Source: a virus
Length of the DNA stretch: 40,724 bases
IMG/VR virus record: IMGVR_UViG_3300044591_001615
Span: 1 to 40,724 of that record
Direction: 5' to 3' (one strand)
Part shown: piece after piece, positions 7,492-16,885 of the stretch
How the letters are laid out: each line of letters starts with the position of its first letter
Numbering within the stretch: position 1 is the stretch's first letter
Notes under the pieces: generated by a model
Databases searched by the model: none
What the model was told of the DNA's origin: nothing
What the model saw: only the letters and a program-made list of their open reading frames with translations
Position numbers and translations under genes: made by a program

Positions 7492-7640
7492 TATTGGCCG
7501 GTGGCGATTTAAGCGCGTACCGGTTATTGCTTGACGGCACGATTGACGACGTGCTGGTGGCGTACAAGCGCAAAGCGAAGGAAAACGAAAAGGCGGAGGC
7601 GGAATTAGCGCAGGCGAAGGCGCGGAATAAACGCCGCTAA
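7443..7640 (+). CDS. Probable -1 frameshift extension of tail assembly chaperone
   Basis: This frame is -1 relative to the gene ending at 7491. It encodes a protein-like stretch (NYKEFLLILAGGDLSAYRLL, then a charged helix ending AKARNKRR). It has an ATG at 7362, but the codons from there to about 7440 give an unlikely Gly-rich peptide. Expression by a -1 shift near 7443-7458 is more plausible. Candidate slippery runs are GGGGG at 7444-7448 and TTTTT at 7453-7457; neither is a perfect X XXY YYZ heptamer. The fused product would be about 275 residues. The end overlaps a minus-strand gene by 36 nt. Confidence 0.45.
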   Translation, partial: RGRIFRQEQNYKEFLLILAGGDLSAYRLLLDGTIDDVLVAYKRKAKENEKAEAELAQAKARNKRR

Positions 7641-7940
7641 TGGACGTTTGCCGTTTTGGATGTAGTGCTTTTCCAAGGTGAACAGCAGCTCATTGGCGGT
7701 ACACAAATCGGAAATTAGGTATGGGTTGTTGGTTAGTTTGGTTCGAAACTTTTGGAGTTCAGACTGACAAACGCCGCCCTGTGGGTAGGTGTGCGGGGTA
7801 ACCAAAGCATGGTTATTACACCCAAGGTAGCGGTTCATGAAATACATGGCCGCGCCCTTAATGGTGTATTTGCGTGTGTCCCCACCAAGGTTTCCTGCGG
7901 CGTCACACACGGCGTAGAATATGCGGGCTTTTAGTTCCAT
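7605..7940 (-). CDS. Hypothetical protein (111 aa) of minus-strand cassette
   Basis: One of only two credible leftward genes in the genome. The product is a soluble protein rich in aromatic and Asn residues (RIFYAVCDAAGNLGG, YFMNRYLGCNNHAL) with a basic C-terminus, and four cysteines. It has the balanced composition of a real protein, and no rightward gene occupies this interval except the last 36 nt of the chaperone extension. Probably co-transcribed with the gene at 7992-8270, 51 nt upstream of it. Function unknown; a cargo gene unrelated to tail assembly is the simplest reading. Confidence 0.55.
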   Translation of the reverse strand: MELKARIFYAVCDAAGNLGGDTRKYTIKGAAMYFMNRYLGCNNHALVTPHTYPQGGVCQSELQKFRTKLTNNPYLISDLCTANELLFTLEKHYIQNGKRPLAAFIPRLRLR

Positions 7941-7991
7941 GAGGTGCTTGGCTGGAGGGTTATTTTGTTTATATCTGTGTTGTCGGCAATG

Positions 7992-8270
7992 CTACAAATC
8001 TGCAAGCCTATCACAAAAAAGGTCAACTTCTTTATCCGTCATTTCAGTATTCACGTCCTCAATCACACGGCTGACAATTTTATCCCAATAAATTTCCCTG
8101 ATTTTCCAATCGGGTGTGTCGATATAATGACTATCACCGTTAGCCTTATAATGATATAACCAATAGTTAATCATATCTTCAAGTTGACCGTCCGAGAATG
8201 CGCCGCACACAACAGCACCTAAAGAAGATGGCTGGTTGTCCTTTTCTGATAAAGTTTTCTTTGTACTCAT
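7992..8270 (-). CDS. Hypothetical protein (92 aa), first gene of minus-strand cassette
   Basis: A 92-residue soluble acidic protein with no recognised domain (LEDMINYWLYHYKANGDSH, then a Trp-rich middle and an acidic C-terminal helix). It is preceded by a textbook Bacteroidota promoter on the minus strand, so it is transcribed leftwards against the tail operon. Its codons and base composition are more AT-rich than the surrounding tail genes, consistent with recent insertion. It has the features of a phage 'moron': own promoter, opposite strand, unrelated to its structural neighbours. Confidence 0.65.
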   Translation of the reverse strand: MSTKKTLSEKDNQPSSLGAVVCGAFSDGQLEDMINYWLYHYKANGDSHYIDTPDWKIREIYWDKIVSRVIEDVNTEMTDKEVDLFCDRLADL

Positions 8271-8295
8271 AATTTTGTTTCGTTTTTCGTTTAAG

Positions 8296-8326
8296 CAAAT
8301 GTATACACCCGCCCTTTCCCCTGCAA
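8296..8326 (-). promoter_or_regulatory. Promoter of minus-strand cassette
   Basis: Read leftwards: TTG (CAA at 8324-8326 on plus), a 20-nt spacer, then TACATTTG (plus 8296-8303). This is a perfect -33/-7 match. It lies 25 nt from the ATG at 8270, back to back with the tape-measure promoter box. Confidence 0.75.
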
Positions 8327-8358
8327 TAGCCCGCGCCCCATAGCGTGTTAAAAATCGT

Positions 8359-8366
8359 TAAATTTG
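8359..8366 (+). promoter_or_regulatory. TAnnTTTG box of tape measure gene
   Basis: TAAATTTG ends exactly 4 nt before ATG 8371. No TTG at the -33 distance. Likely a weak or activator-dependent leaderless promoter, divergent from the minus-strand cassette promoter. Confidence 0.45.
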
Positions 8367-8370
8367 CTTT

Positions 8371-11091
8371 ATGGCCATAGATAATATCATAGCGCGGTTT
8401 GAACTACAAACAGGACAAGCGCAAACCGAAATACGTGAATTGACCGCGCGGTTAGACGCGATGGATAAGGAGTTGAAGACCACCGCCAAGGATGGTAAAA
8501 AAGCCTTTTCGGACATTCAGCAGGGGGCGAAGCAAACGGGCGGCGCGTTTGGAAACATGAAGGCGCAGCTAACATCCTTTGCGGCAACTATGGGTGTAGC
8601 GTTTGGGGCGCAGGAAATCATACAATTTACAAAGGCCAGCATTGACGCGGCGGCGGATTTGGGGGAAACGCTCAACAAAGTGGGCGTAATCTTTGGAGAA
8701 AACGCATCGGACATTGACGCATGGGCAAGCACGGCAGCGCAAAGGCTTGGGCAAAGCAAACAGCAGGCTTTAGACGCGGCTTCCACTTTTGCGATTTTCG
8801 GAAAGAGTGCAGGAAAAACGGGCGAAGACTTGTCGGGGTTTGCAATGGAAATGACGGAACTGGCCACCGACTTATCTTCATTCCACAACACGACACCACA
8901 GGAAGCGGTAGAGGCATTGGGGGCTACCTTTAGGGGAGAAATGGAACCTATCCGTAAGTATGGGATAGTGTTGGACGATGCGACTTTGCGGCAGGAGGCT
9001 TTAAGAATGAAACTTATTCAAACCGATAAACAAGCCCTAACACCCCAGCAGAAAATTTTGGCAGCCCATGCGGCCATAATGAGAAAAACCAACTTAGAGC
9101 AGGGGGACTTTGCCAACACAGCGGACAGCCTAAGCAACAAGCAAAAGATTTTAACGGCTGAATTTGCGGATTTCCAAACCCTGTTAGGCCAAAAACTTGC
9201 ACCTACCTACGAAAAACTTGTTGATGCGGGCGGGGATTTGCTAAAAGCGTTTGATTGGGGCGCGGTGTTTGAGCAACTCATGCAGATTGCGCGGGATAAC
9301 TTTAAGCCTTTAATGGACATAGGTTCGGCATTGGGCGACCTATTCAACGCGTTTGGTAAGTCCGAGGAAGGTGGCCGTAAAATGACAGGCTTGTTTACCG
9401 TCCTTCGCGGCGTGGTTAATGCCACGCTTATTCCGCTTAAAATCATTGCGGCGGTTTTAAGGCTGTTTGTGGATAATGCAATTATTCCAGCGGTGCAAAC
9501 AGGCCAACGCCTTATAGCATGGTTTAATGAGGTGCGAGAGGGCGGGGGTTTTGTGGCAGACGTCTTTAACGTAATCGCTAAAGCGGTAGGCGGGTTGGCA
9601 CGCATGGTGGGCAGCGCGCTCGAAACCATTGGGATATTGTCTAACGATTCCAACGTGGTAGACATTGTCGGCAACCTACGTGAACAGCTTTCCAAGTTGG
9701 GTGATGAAGACCAAATCAAGCAGCTGGAGGAATGGAAAAAGCAGTTTGCCGGAAATATGCAAATGGTGCAGGTATTTGAGAATGAGATTAAGGCGGTACG
9801 GGCGCGCATGGCTAAAGCGGCGGCGCAGGCGGCAAAAGAAGAAGGAGCGGCGGTGAGTGCGGAAGCGAAGAAAGCCTACGAAGATCGCATTAAGCAGCTG
9901 GAGGATTTGGAAAAGGCCGTGCAGGATGCAAACTATGAGATACTCCAAGCCAGCCTAAGCGCACAAGAACAAGAGGAATTAGCAGTTGAGAAAAAGTACA
10001 AGGCGCAGATTGACTTAGCCAAGCAGTACGCAAACGATTCTACCGCCGAGGGGCGTAGATACGCGGCGGTCTTGGCGGCATTGCAAGAGGCTTCGGAAAC
10101 CGAAGTGTTAGAAATCCAAAAGAAGTATGCAAATCTTAAAGAATTGGCGCGTATTGAGGAGCGGAACAAGGAGCGCGAAGCCGAGAAAAAGCGGGCGGCG
10201 GAACGGATGGAGTTTTTAAATAGCCAAGAGGAACAAGAGGTTGTGGCGTATGACGAAGCGGCAAATAAATTACTTGACCAATATAACCGCCGGATAATTA
10301 GCCATGAGGAGTTCCTTAATGCTATGGCCAAACTCGACGAAGACTACCAAGTTAAGGCAAAAGACGCGGCACAAAAACTTGAAGAGCAACGGCAAAAGGA
10401 CATTGAGCAGCGTGAACAAACCATTGTCCAAAGCGTTCAGCTATTCGGCGAAACGCTCACTAATATCATGTCCATAACAGGGCGAAACAGCGCGGCATTT
10501 GCGGAATTTCAAAAGTTTGTTGGGCTTGCTGAAATTGCGGTATCACAGGGCGTGGCAATTGCTAAGGCTATCAGGGTTATTGCGGGCACGGCGGTTACAC
10601 CCATTGACCTTATCGCAAACATTGCGATTATTACGGCTTCCTTGACTTCGATTTTTGCGGGGCTTGCACAAGCGGTTGGCCAATCGCAGACACCCGAAGT
10701 ACCGGAGTTTGAAAGTTACAACACGGGAACGCCATATTTGGAGCGTGGCAGCAACCCGCGCGGCATAGACACCATACCCATTATGGCGAATGAGGGGGAG
10801 GCGATTATCCCAACCGCCGAAAACGCGAAGCACCCCGGACTTGCACGGGCGTGGATTAACGGAAACTTGGATGACTATATCTTCAGAAACTACGTTATCC
10901 CACAACTGGAGGAACAGGCAGCAAGCGCAGCGGCAGCACGCATGGAGGCCTTTGGTATCACGGGGCAAAACGTAGCCGGATTCGATGACTTTAGGTTGTT
11001 CACACAAGCGCGCAGGCAGACGGGGGCATTGGAGGCGATTGTGGAAAACACCAACCCCAAGCGGCAAAGCAGGAAGCGTTATTATTCGTAA
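8371..11091 (+). CDS. Tail tape measure protein
   Basis: 906 residues, the longest gene in the genome. The N-terminus is helical and coiled-coil (MAIDNIIARFELQTGQAQTE), followed by the conserved tape-measure region with the GVIFGENASDIDAW, AMEMTELATDLSSFHNTTP and EALGATFRGEMEPIRKYGI stretches. Hydrophobic, probably membrane-active segments follow (about residues 345-430), then long charged coiled coil (about 470-690), hydrophobic Ala/Ile-rich helices (about 720-770) and a C-terminal globular part. At about 0.15 nm per residue it predicts a tail near 135 nm, so a long non-contractile tail. It sets tail length and helps DNA entry. Confidence 0.9.
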   Translation: MAIDNIIARFELQTGQAQTEIRELTARLDAMDKELKTTAKDGKKAFSDIQQGAKQTGGAFGNMKAQLTSFAATMGVAFGAQEIIQFTKASIDAAADLGETLNKVGVIFGENASDIDAWASTAAQRLGQSKQQALDAASTFAIFGKSAGKTGEDLSGFAMEMTELATDLSSFHNTTPQEAVEALGATFRGEMEPIRKYGIVLDDATLRQEALRMKLIQTDKQALTPQQKILAAHAAIMRKTNLEQGDFANTADSLSNKQKILTAEFADFQTLLGQKLAPTYEKLVDAGGDLLKAFDWGAVFEQLMQIARDNFKPLMDIGSALGDLFNAFGKSEEGGRKMTGLFTVLRGVVNATLIPLKIIAAVLRLFVDNAIIPAVQTGQRLIAWFNEVREGGGFVADVFNVIAKAVGGLARMVGSALETIGILSNDSNVVDIVGNLREQLSKLGDEDQIKQLEEWKKQFAGNMQMVQVFENEIKAVRARMAKAAAQAAKEEGAAVSAEAKKAYEDRIKQLEDLEKAVQDANYEILQASLSAQEQEELAVEKKYKAQIDLAKQYANDSTAEGRRYAAVLAALQEASETEVLEIQKKYANLKELARIEERNKEREAEKKRAAERMEFLNSQEEQEVVAYDEAANKLLDQYNRRIISHEEFLNAMAKLDEDYQVKAKDAAQKLEEQRQKDIEQREQTIVQSVQLFGETLTNIMSITGRNSAAFAEFQKFVGLAEIAVSQGVAIAKAIRVIAGTAVTPIDLIANIAIITASLTSIFAGLAQAVGQSQTPEVPEFESYNTGTPYLERGSNPRGIDTIPIMANEGEAIIPTAENAKHPGLARAWINGNLDDYIFRNYVIPQLEEQAASAAAARMEAFGITGQNVAGFDDFRLFTQARRQTGALEAIVENTNPKRQSRKRYYS

Positions 11092-11096
11092 CTTAG
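11089..11096 (+). promoter_or_regulatory. TAnnTTAG box 4 nt before start
   Basis: TAACTTAG ends 4 nt before ATG 11101 and overlaps the tape measure stop codon. It is the same variant and spacing as at 3922. Possible internal leaderless start. Confidence 0.35.
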
Positions 11097-11100
11097 CGTC

Positions 11101-13467
11101 ATGCTAAGGATAAACCTTGACGGACAAAATTTCGAAGGAGAGGTCAATGGCCTAACCGAACTTGAAGAGCGCATATTCCGCAGCGATGAACTAAAGGGAT
11201 TCCTAACCGAAATAACGGGAAGCGTGGAAGTTTATGGCGCGGCCTATGACTACGTGCGCACCACCTTTAAGGAGCAGTTATTCTCCCGCATTTCGGTTCA
11301 GATAGATGAACAAGACCCCACCAATGGCGTGTGGACGCGGATATTCAACGGAGAGATAAAAGGCGAGAATATTCAATTCGACATGATTGAGCGCAAGGCA
11401 ACTTGCGAAGTAACAGACCTTGGATTCTTTGGGCTAATTGACGCTAACCGCAAAGTTGATGCAGACCTATCCGCGCCTAATAGCTTTTCGGGTGCGTTTA
11501 TATCCCCCGCCCCCCTGTCGGATTTTTCGACCTTTAACCTAACCAACCACCTAAGCACTAACAACACTTACACGGGTGGGCCAAGCGGAACGCTTACCAT
11601 CCCGGCGGCTAAGGGTTATTTCACTTGGGATGCGCTAAAGTTTTTAACGGAGTTTATGACCGATGGGCGCGTGCGATTTCGTTCGGACTTTTTCGACTAT
11701 ACCAACATAAACAACTTTTTTGCGTTTTCCGGATTGTTCACCGGGCGGCAGCTGCACCTTGTAAATGACAATAGCCTAATCATAAATTGGGACGACCTTT
11801 TTACAGACCTTCACCGAATTTTCAATGTATGGTTCACCATTGAGGACGATGGTGGAGGCCCGATATTACGCGTTGAGCCTTATAGCTATTTCCAACAGGC
11901 GGGAAACCAGCAAGTCATTGAGGCGGCAAGCCTAAACGAAAGCCTTGACAAGGGCAAAATGTTTAACCGGATTGAGGTAGGGTGCAGCCGGGAAGATAGA
12001 GGCTTTGTGCCAAGGCAGTCGTATAAATTCCATTGGCAGGAAACCTTTACCACGCTGACGCCCGCTAAGGAAGACAATATTTTAGACCTACGTCTTAAAA
12101 AGCTAATCATAAACTCTAACAGCATTAAGCGTGTTTTGCCTGTGCAGCTTAGGGGCGGCCATGAACTTACGCCGTTTGTTTTGGCTAAGGGCTTGCAAAC
12201 GGGTAGCCCTACTTCGTTTGTTTTGTCCGATAGCGCGGGGCGTCAATGGCGGGAAGCAAACGTAAATGGATCGGGATTTTTAGCCGTAAACTACACGAGT
12301 GATTTAGCCTGTGCAACGGGCGCGGTAAGCGGTTCGGACATTGACACGGAGCAAAACATATTCTTTGGTGGTGATGTGTACCACGTTTTCGACACAGATG
12401 ATGAACTATTTGATGAGGTGTTTTTTATAACCTTCGTAAATAACGCCGTGCCATTTACACGCGAGGCGCGCTCGGTTATAGCTGGGCCACCGGTTGGCAC
12501 AGGTTCGCCTGATTTAAGGGCGTACAACCCCGACATAAACAACAGCAGGGTTTTGAATAACCACCTAAGCAGTTTTCCCGCGAGCGTGTTTCAAGTGAGC
12601 GGGCCTGTGGCTTCGGATTTTAATGTGGGGATAACTTGGTTGCAAAACCAAAACAACTTTATTGATGCAACGGCGTTTAGTGTTGTGCCAGCTGCACCAA
12701 TTGCTGGGCTTACTTTTGCCATTCCCGGTGCATGGGTATTTCGGGTAATGACATTGCCCGAAGATTCGCAAACACCCTCAACCAATACAGGGGCTTACAA
12801 CCCGGCAACCGGAAGGTTTACTTGTCCTCCCGGCAGCGGTGGGCCATACAGCTTTGCGGCATCACTGAACCTTCTTAAAAACCCACCTTTAAGCGGCCCT
12901 GTATTAGCACCATTTGCGGAGTGCGTTGTAGCTATTCAGCATTATGACGCGACCAATGTTCTTTTGGGTGAGTCTTTAGCAAGTGGGCCATTTTTGTTTC
13001 CCAATGGTTCGCAGCGAATAGTAAACGCATCGGCCAACTTTAACCTTGCACCAAGCGACTATGTAGTATTGGTGGTTGGCATTGCGGTTGTTCCGCCATT
13101 TGGGTATGAGGGATTTCGGGTTTTAGACCACAACCAACAGGTAGGCCCATTTTCAACCAATGATGCACAGCGTTGGGTTAATCGCAGCTTCTTCCGCTTA
13201 CTAAGCGACCCCGACACGACAGGCGTGGTGGTTGTACCGGATTCCAACCAAGTGGAGGTAGTGCTTAACGATGTGGAGGGCTACGTAAGTCAAGACCAAT
13301 GGAACGCGATTAAGGCGCAGCCATACACAGGGGTGCAGCTTGTTTACGGGCCAAACAAAAGCATTACAGCGAGGATTCGGGAAATAACGCGGAACATTAG
13401 CACAGGCGAAATAAGCGCGCAGTTACAGCGCGTATATGACAATTCAACCAACTTACTTAACGAATAA
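11101..13467 (+). CDS. Putative distal tail / baseplate protein
   Basis: 788 residues. Directly after the tape measure, where siphoviruses encode the distal tail and tail-associated proteins. The N-terminal 290 residues (LDGQNFEGEVNGLTELEERI, VEVYGAAYDYV, RIFNGEIKGENIQFD) look like the beta-rich barrels that form the baseplate hub. The rest is Ser/Thr/Pro-rich beta sandwich, probably carbohydrate- or receptor-facing. The C-terminal 60 residues (ITARIREITRNISTGEISAQ) return to hub-like strands. No protease or lyase motif seen. It joins the next gene by a TAATG stop/start. Confidence 0.6.
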   Translation: MLRINLDGQNFEGEVNGLTELEERIFRSDELKGFLTEITGSVEVYGAAYDYVRTTFKEQLFSRISVQIDEQDPTNGVWTRIFNGEIKGENIQFDMIERKATCEVTDLGFFGLIDANRKVDADLSAPNSFSGAFISPAPLSDFSTFNLTNHLSTNNTYTGGPSGTLTIPAAKGYFTWDALKFLTEFMTDGRVRFRSDFFDYTNINNFFAFSGLFTGRQLHLVNDNSLIINWDDLFTDLHRIFNVWFTIEDDGGGPILRVEPYSYFQQAGNQQVIEAASLNESLDKGKMFNRIEVGCSREDRGFVPRQSYKFHWQETFTTLTPAKEDNILDLRLKKLIINSNSIKRVLPVQLRGGHELTPFVLAKGLQTGSPTSFVLSDSAGRQWREANVNGSGFLAVNYTSDLACATGAVSGSDIDTEQNIFFGGDVYHVFDTDDELFDEVFFITFVNNAVPFTREARSVIAGPPVGTGSPDLRAYNPDINNSRVLNNHLSSFPASVFQVSGPVASDFNVGITWLQNQNNFIDATAFSVVPAAPIAGLTFAIPGAWVFRVMTLPEDSQTPSTNTGAYNPATGRFTCPPGSGGPYSFAASLNLLKNPPLSGPVLAPFAECVVAIQHYDATNVLLGESLASGPFLFPNGSQRIVNASANFNLAPSDYVVLVVGIAVVPPFGYEGFRVLDHNQQVGPFSTNDAQRWVNRSFFRLLSDPDTTGVVVVPDSNQVEVVLNDVEGYVSQDQWNAIKAQPYTGVQLVYGPNKSITARIREITRNISTGEISAQLQRVYDNSTNLLNE

Positions 13468-15344
13468 TGCCACGTAGAGATATAAGATTATTGGATTATC
13501 AACCCGTTGTTTTTCGGTTGGTAGAGCCTGATACCGACAGCATAGCGGATAACTTTACGGATGAGGAAACAACGCTGTACGACAAGATATTAGGTAAGTG
13601 CCGCGTGTTTGGGGCTAACTGGTGTCAGGTGGCGGAGTTGAACGATCCTGTCAACGTGCAATGGAAAGCGAGCGAGGTGGGGGCGAACTTGTGGGAAGGA
13701 AACGTATTTAGGACTGCAACCGTAACAAGTACTGCGTCAAATAAACTTATTGATTCTACTGCCACGTTTAGCACTACGCCGGGCGCGTTTCCATTTAACC
13801 TTTTGGTATTAAATACGGCAACGGGACAAAGCGCATGGATTACCGCCGTAGATAGTGCTACGCAGTTAAGCCTAAACGCAAACATTTTCACAAGCGCGAG
13901 CGAGCCTTATGTAATATATAGAACAAGGGTAAACACGGCGGGATGGAGTTTAGATTTCAGTAGCGGCATTGGGTACATTGTGCAGTATGCGGGTGGTGGG
14001 CCAAGTACCTTGGAAGCGTCAAACCCATCGCCATTGTCACCAATGCTAAGGGCAAACAAATGGAACAGGGTAACTCTTAAAGTGCCTCAATACAACTATG
14101 GCAGTTTTGATGTGGTGGTGAATGGGCCAAGTGGCCCGCTGGCTACATACACCATTGCGAGCGCGGGTGAATTTGAATTTTACGTTTGGGGTGAGCCGCT
14201 TTTCGTAACCACCTTTTCCTTCATTGTCAGCGTAGACTTTTCGGGAACGATTGACCTATTTTCCTTGGAAATCTACGAAGTCAACGATTCATACTCCCTC
14301 GTAGCCCTTGACCTTGCGGGAAACCCAATAGGCGGCCAAACGATAACCTATGGTGATTCCGCGAGCGACACCGCTATGTTTACGGGTAACGTGGTTTATC
14401 AAGGAACTTGGGGGGATTTCACCGAGGAATGCGGATGCATTCGCTTGGCACTAATTGATGAAGGAAACCCGCCCGAATGTGAGGGGGAGTTAATTAGCGA
14501 CCCGAACTTTGAAAACCCAGAGGTAAACTGGAACTATACCGACGGGCTTTTCGACCCATGTGAGGGTGAGTGTTGTGGTATGTGTTTCACCGAAACAAGC
14601 GCACCATTTGCAGGGGCGGGAACTTCTTTATTATGTCCATTGGAGGTAGGTAGAGAGTATTGCGTTACCATTGAGGTTTGCGGCGTTACAACAGGCATAG
14701 GTGATTTTGCGCAAATTGGCGTGGACATTGTAGAAGGGCCAGCATTATTAATTGGCACAATTCCAGCCAGCAGCAGTAGTGGTACATACACCTTTAGCTT
14801 TACGGCGGATGAAGCGTACACCAACTTTTCCATAGGCTTCAACGACCTTAACCTATACGGGTGCATCACTTCGGTATCATTGGCGGTGTGCGAGGTTTCC
14901 ATACCTTACTACGCCCTTAGCGAGTGCTTCAAACTTTGTCCACAGGGATGTACTACCGAGATAAGCTACCGGAACGATTCCAACGCCTACGGCTTAAACT
15001 ATGAGTTTGACCCCCTTTACCGGAACTTTACGCGGAACACCTCTCGCATAATTAACCAAACGCTGCGGGATAACTCTTTGTCGGTGTTCAAGTCCGGTCG
15101 CGGCATAGGAAACAACCCGTACCATGATGGCTTGCGCGTGGCGGACTTCAACCAAGGGCCAGCCCCGGCATACTACCACATGGTGTTAAGCACAGCGTTA
15201 GCCCACAGCGACTGCCGCGTGGATGGTGTACGGGTAATGCGGATTTCAGAATACCAGCCGGATTGGTCAGACAGCTACGAATTAGCCCGCGCCAGCACCG
15301 AGGTGCAATTCCGCAACCAAGATAACCTACGTAACACGCGATGA
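13467..15344 (+). CDS. Putative tail protein with carbohydrate-binding-like domain
   Basis: 625 residues. The N-terminal half is beta-rich tail protein sequence. Residues about 335-475 look like a CBM4/9-type jelly roll: it opens with LISDPNFENPEVNW, contains GREYCVTIEV and GTYTFSFTADEAYTNFSIGF strands, and ends in CEVSIPYY. This is the architecture of domains that bind glycans. The region is strikingly Cys-rich (the CEGECCGMC cluster near residue 365 and others), which may mean disulfides or metal in the mature virion. The C-terminal 130 residues form a separate conserved-looking domain. Likely role: host surface attachment. Confidence 0.55.
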   Translation: MPRRDIRLLDYQPVVFRLVEPDTDSIADNFTDEETTLYDKILGKCRVFGANWCQVAELNDPVNVQWKASEVGANLWEGNVFRTATVTSTASNKLIDSTATFSTTPGAFPFNLLVLNTATGQSAWITAVDSATQLSLNANIFTSASEPYVIYRTRVNTAGWSLDFSSGIGYIVQYAGGGPSTLEASNPSPLSPMLRANKWNRVTLKVPQYNYGSFDVVVNGPSGPLATYTIASAGEFEFYVWGEPLFVTTFSFIVSVDFSGTIDLFSLEIYEVNDSYSLVALDLAGNPIGGQTITYGDSASDTAMFTGNVVYQGTWGDFTEECGCIRLALIDEGNPPECEGELISDPNFENPEVNWNYTDGLFDPCEGECCGMCFTETSAPFAGAGTSLLCPLEVGREYCVTIEVCGVTTGIGDFAQIGVDIVEGPALLIGTIPASSSSGTYTFSFTADEAYTNFSIGFNDLNLYGCITSVSLAVCEVSIPYYALSECFKLCPQGCTTEISYRNDSNAYGLNYEFDPLYRNFTRNTSRIINQTLRDNSLSVFKSGRGIGNNPYHDGLRVADFNQGPAPAYYHMVLSTALAHSDCRVDGVRVMRISEYQPDWSDSYELARASTEVQFRNQDNLRNTR

Positions 15345-16234
15345 CGCGGGAGCAAAACCAAATAATTAAGGACTTGCAGGAAGGTATAGACAACTTTCCT
15401 GCTGCTCTGTCCAGCGGCACAATGCGCGTGCAGCGGGAGGCGTTTGATAAAATTATCGGTAGCCTGTCAAGCCTTGCACTAAACCCCGACGGAAGCGTGA
15501 TAACCAACACGGCGAACTTCGGGCAAATTGAAACCATAATAAATGATCTTCGCTCGGCGTACCTTTCGCCTAAGTACAGAGAGTTTTTGCGGGAGTACCT
15601 TGGGGGCTACGACCTCATGGCAGAAATGACCATAAGGCTTTTTGACACCTACGGTATAACGCCAAACATTACAGACGCGGCTAACGCTATTTTAGCCAAC
15701 GCGAAAACAAACGCCACGCGGCTATTAACCCAAGGCGCGGTGGACACAGCCTTACCTTCCTTCCGCGAAATCCTAAACAATGCGGTGGCGCGTTCCGAAA
15801 AATTCACGGATGTAATCCGAAACGTACGGCAAAACATCGAAGGGAGCGAGGATTTTCAAGGCCGCATGGAACGCTACGCAAAGCAAAACGCCAAGGATAT
15901 TTTTGCCGTCGGCCATGCGCAGTACATGACCGCGGTAGGTGATGCTATGGGGTTTGAGTTTTACGAGTACGCGGGCGTCAATACTTTGGATAGCCGCGAA
16001 TTTTGCCTACACAGGAAGGGCAAAGTGTACCATACCGAGGAAATCCGGAAATGGGCTACTTTGGATTGGGACGGCAAAAACAGAGCAACCACGGCAGACA
16101 CTATATTTTCGCTGCGGGGTGGCTACAACTGCAACCACTTACTTGTGCCTATTGCTACGGCGTTAGTTCCGGAAGACGTAATCACCCGCGCAAAACGAAA
16201 GGGATATATTACCGATGACGACCCCGACGCGTAA
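15341..16234 (+). CDS. Mu gpF-like minor head protein
   Basis: 297 residues. The C-terminal 90 residues show the phage head morphogenesis (Mu gpF-like) signature: LDSREFCLHRKGKVYHTEEI with Cys222 and His224, and GGYNCNHLLVPI with Cys264 and His266. This pattern probably binds zinc. The N-terminal 200 residues are helical. Such proteins are minor head components made with the portal and are usually encoded beside it. Here the portal lies 6.8 kb downstream and the gene closes the tail operon, coupled by ATGA to the preceding tail gene. Confidence 0.75.
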   Translation: MTREQNQIIKDLQEGIDNFPAALSSGTMRVQREAFDKIIGSLSSLALNPDGSVITNTANFGQIETIINDLRSAYLSPKYREFLREYLGGYDLMAEMTIRLFDTYGITPNITDAANAILANAKTNATRLLTQGAVDTALPSFREILNNAVARSEKFTDVIRNVRQNIEGSEDFQGRMERYAKQNAKDIFAVGHAQYMTAVGDAMGFEFYEYAGVNTLDSREFCLHRKGKVYHTEEIRKWATLDWDGKNRATTADTIFSLRGGYNCNHLLVPIATALVPEDVITRAKRKGYITDDDPDA

Positions 16235-16267
16235 TTGTAATTTGTATCTTAAAAAATGTTAAATTTG
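16235..16267 (+). promoter_or_regulatory. Promoter of monocistronic virion gene
   Basis: TTG at 16235-16237, a 22-nt spacer (slightly long), then TAAATTTG at 16260-16267. A 38-nt AT-rich leader ends in TTTAAAAAAATG, the A-rich start context of well-translated Bacteroidota genes. Confidence 0.55.
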
Positions 16268-16305
16268 TGCTTAGTGTTTAACGTTAATCCTTAATCTTTA
16301 AAAAA

Positions 16306-16836
16306 ATGTCTTATTGTCTTAATGCACTCCCAGCGTACAGCGAGAACCAATGCGGTGAACTTCGCGTGCGCGGTATCGGTGATGTCTTTGTCCTTGCACA
16401 AGGCGTAACCTTCATTGACCCCACCGACCCCGCAGAATGGGCGGCAAAGCTGGCGGCCAACGATGTTGTAATTGTAAAGAACATCAAAGGGCAGTACGCC
16501 AACCCCGAAGCTGAAAACGCGGCCAACCCACGCGAAAGAGGCCCAGAGGAAATCCTCATGAAGCTAAACCACACTTTGGCGTTGACCGATGCCAACGTAA
16601 ACGCGTCTAACGACAGCTTCTATGAAATCCTAAACACGCAAACCTTCGGCGGTATCGGGTGGCACAACCCCAACGAAAGCGAGATCCGTTTGGCTTACGC
16701 TGACGTAAGGGCGATGGCTATGCCAGCCTCCAACATTGACGCTGAATTTCAGCTTTACAATGTTTCGTTCATGTGGGAGTCAAATCCTAACGACTTCCCA
16801 ACATTGTATAACGCACCTGCTGGGGTATTCGCCTAA
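16306..16836 (+). CDS. Probable major tail tube (or other abundant virion) protein
   Basis: 176 residues, soluble, mixed beta. It stands alone between its own promoter and a strong terminator and has an A-rich start, an arrangement typical of highly expressed structural genes. Its size fits a tail tube subunit, and no other gene in the tail block looks like one. Sequence stretches such as VRGIGDVFVLAQGVTFIDP and NIDAEFQLYNVSFMWES would suit a tube beta barrel. The two N-terminal cysteines (Cys4, Cys16) are noted. No family recognised directly; a decoration protein is the main alternative. Confidence 0.5.
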   Translation: MSYCLNALPAYSENQCGELRVRGIGDVFVLAQGVTFIDPTDPAEWAAKLAANDVVIVKNIKGQYANPEAENAANPRERGPEEILMKLNHTLALTDANVNASNDSFYEILNTQTFGGIGWHNPNESEIRLAYADVRAMAMPASNIDAEFQLYNVSFMWESNPNDFPTLYNAPAGVFA

Positions 16837-16860
16837 AAGGAATAACGCACACACACGAAG

Positions 16861-16885
16861 AAGGGGGTTTAATGCCCCCTTTTTT
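16861..16885 (+). terminator. Rho-independent terminator
   Basis: AAGGGGG (16861-16867) pairs with CCCCCTT (16875-16881) around a 7-nt loop and runs into T. It separates the virion gene from the accessory region. Confidence 0.85.

Noticed and set aside
4596-15344. Diversity-generating retroelement in fibre-like genes
   Set aside because: No reverse transcriptase and no template/variable repeat pair seen.
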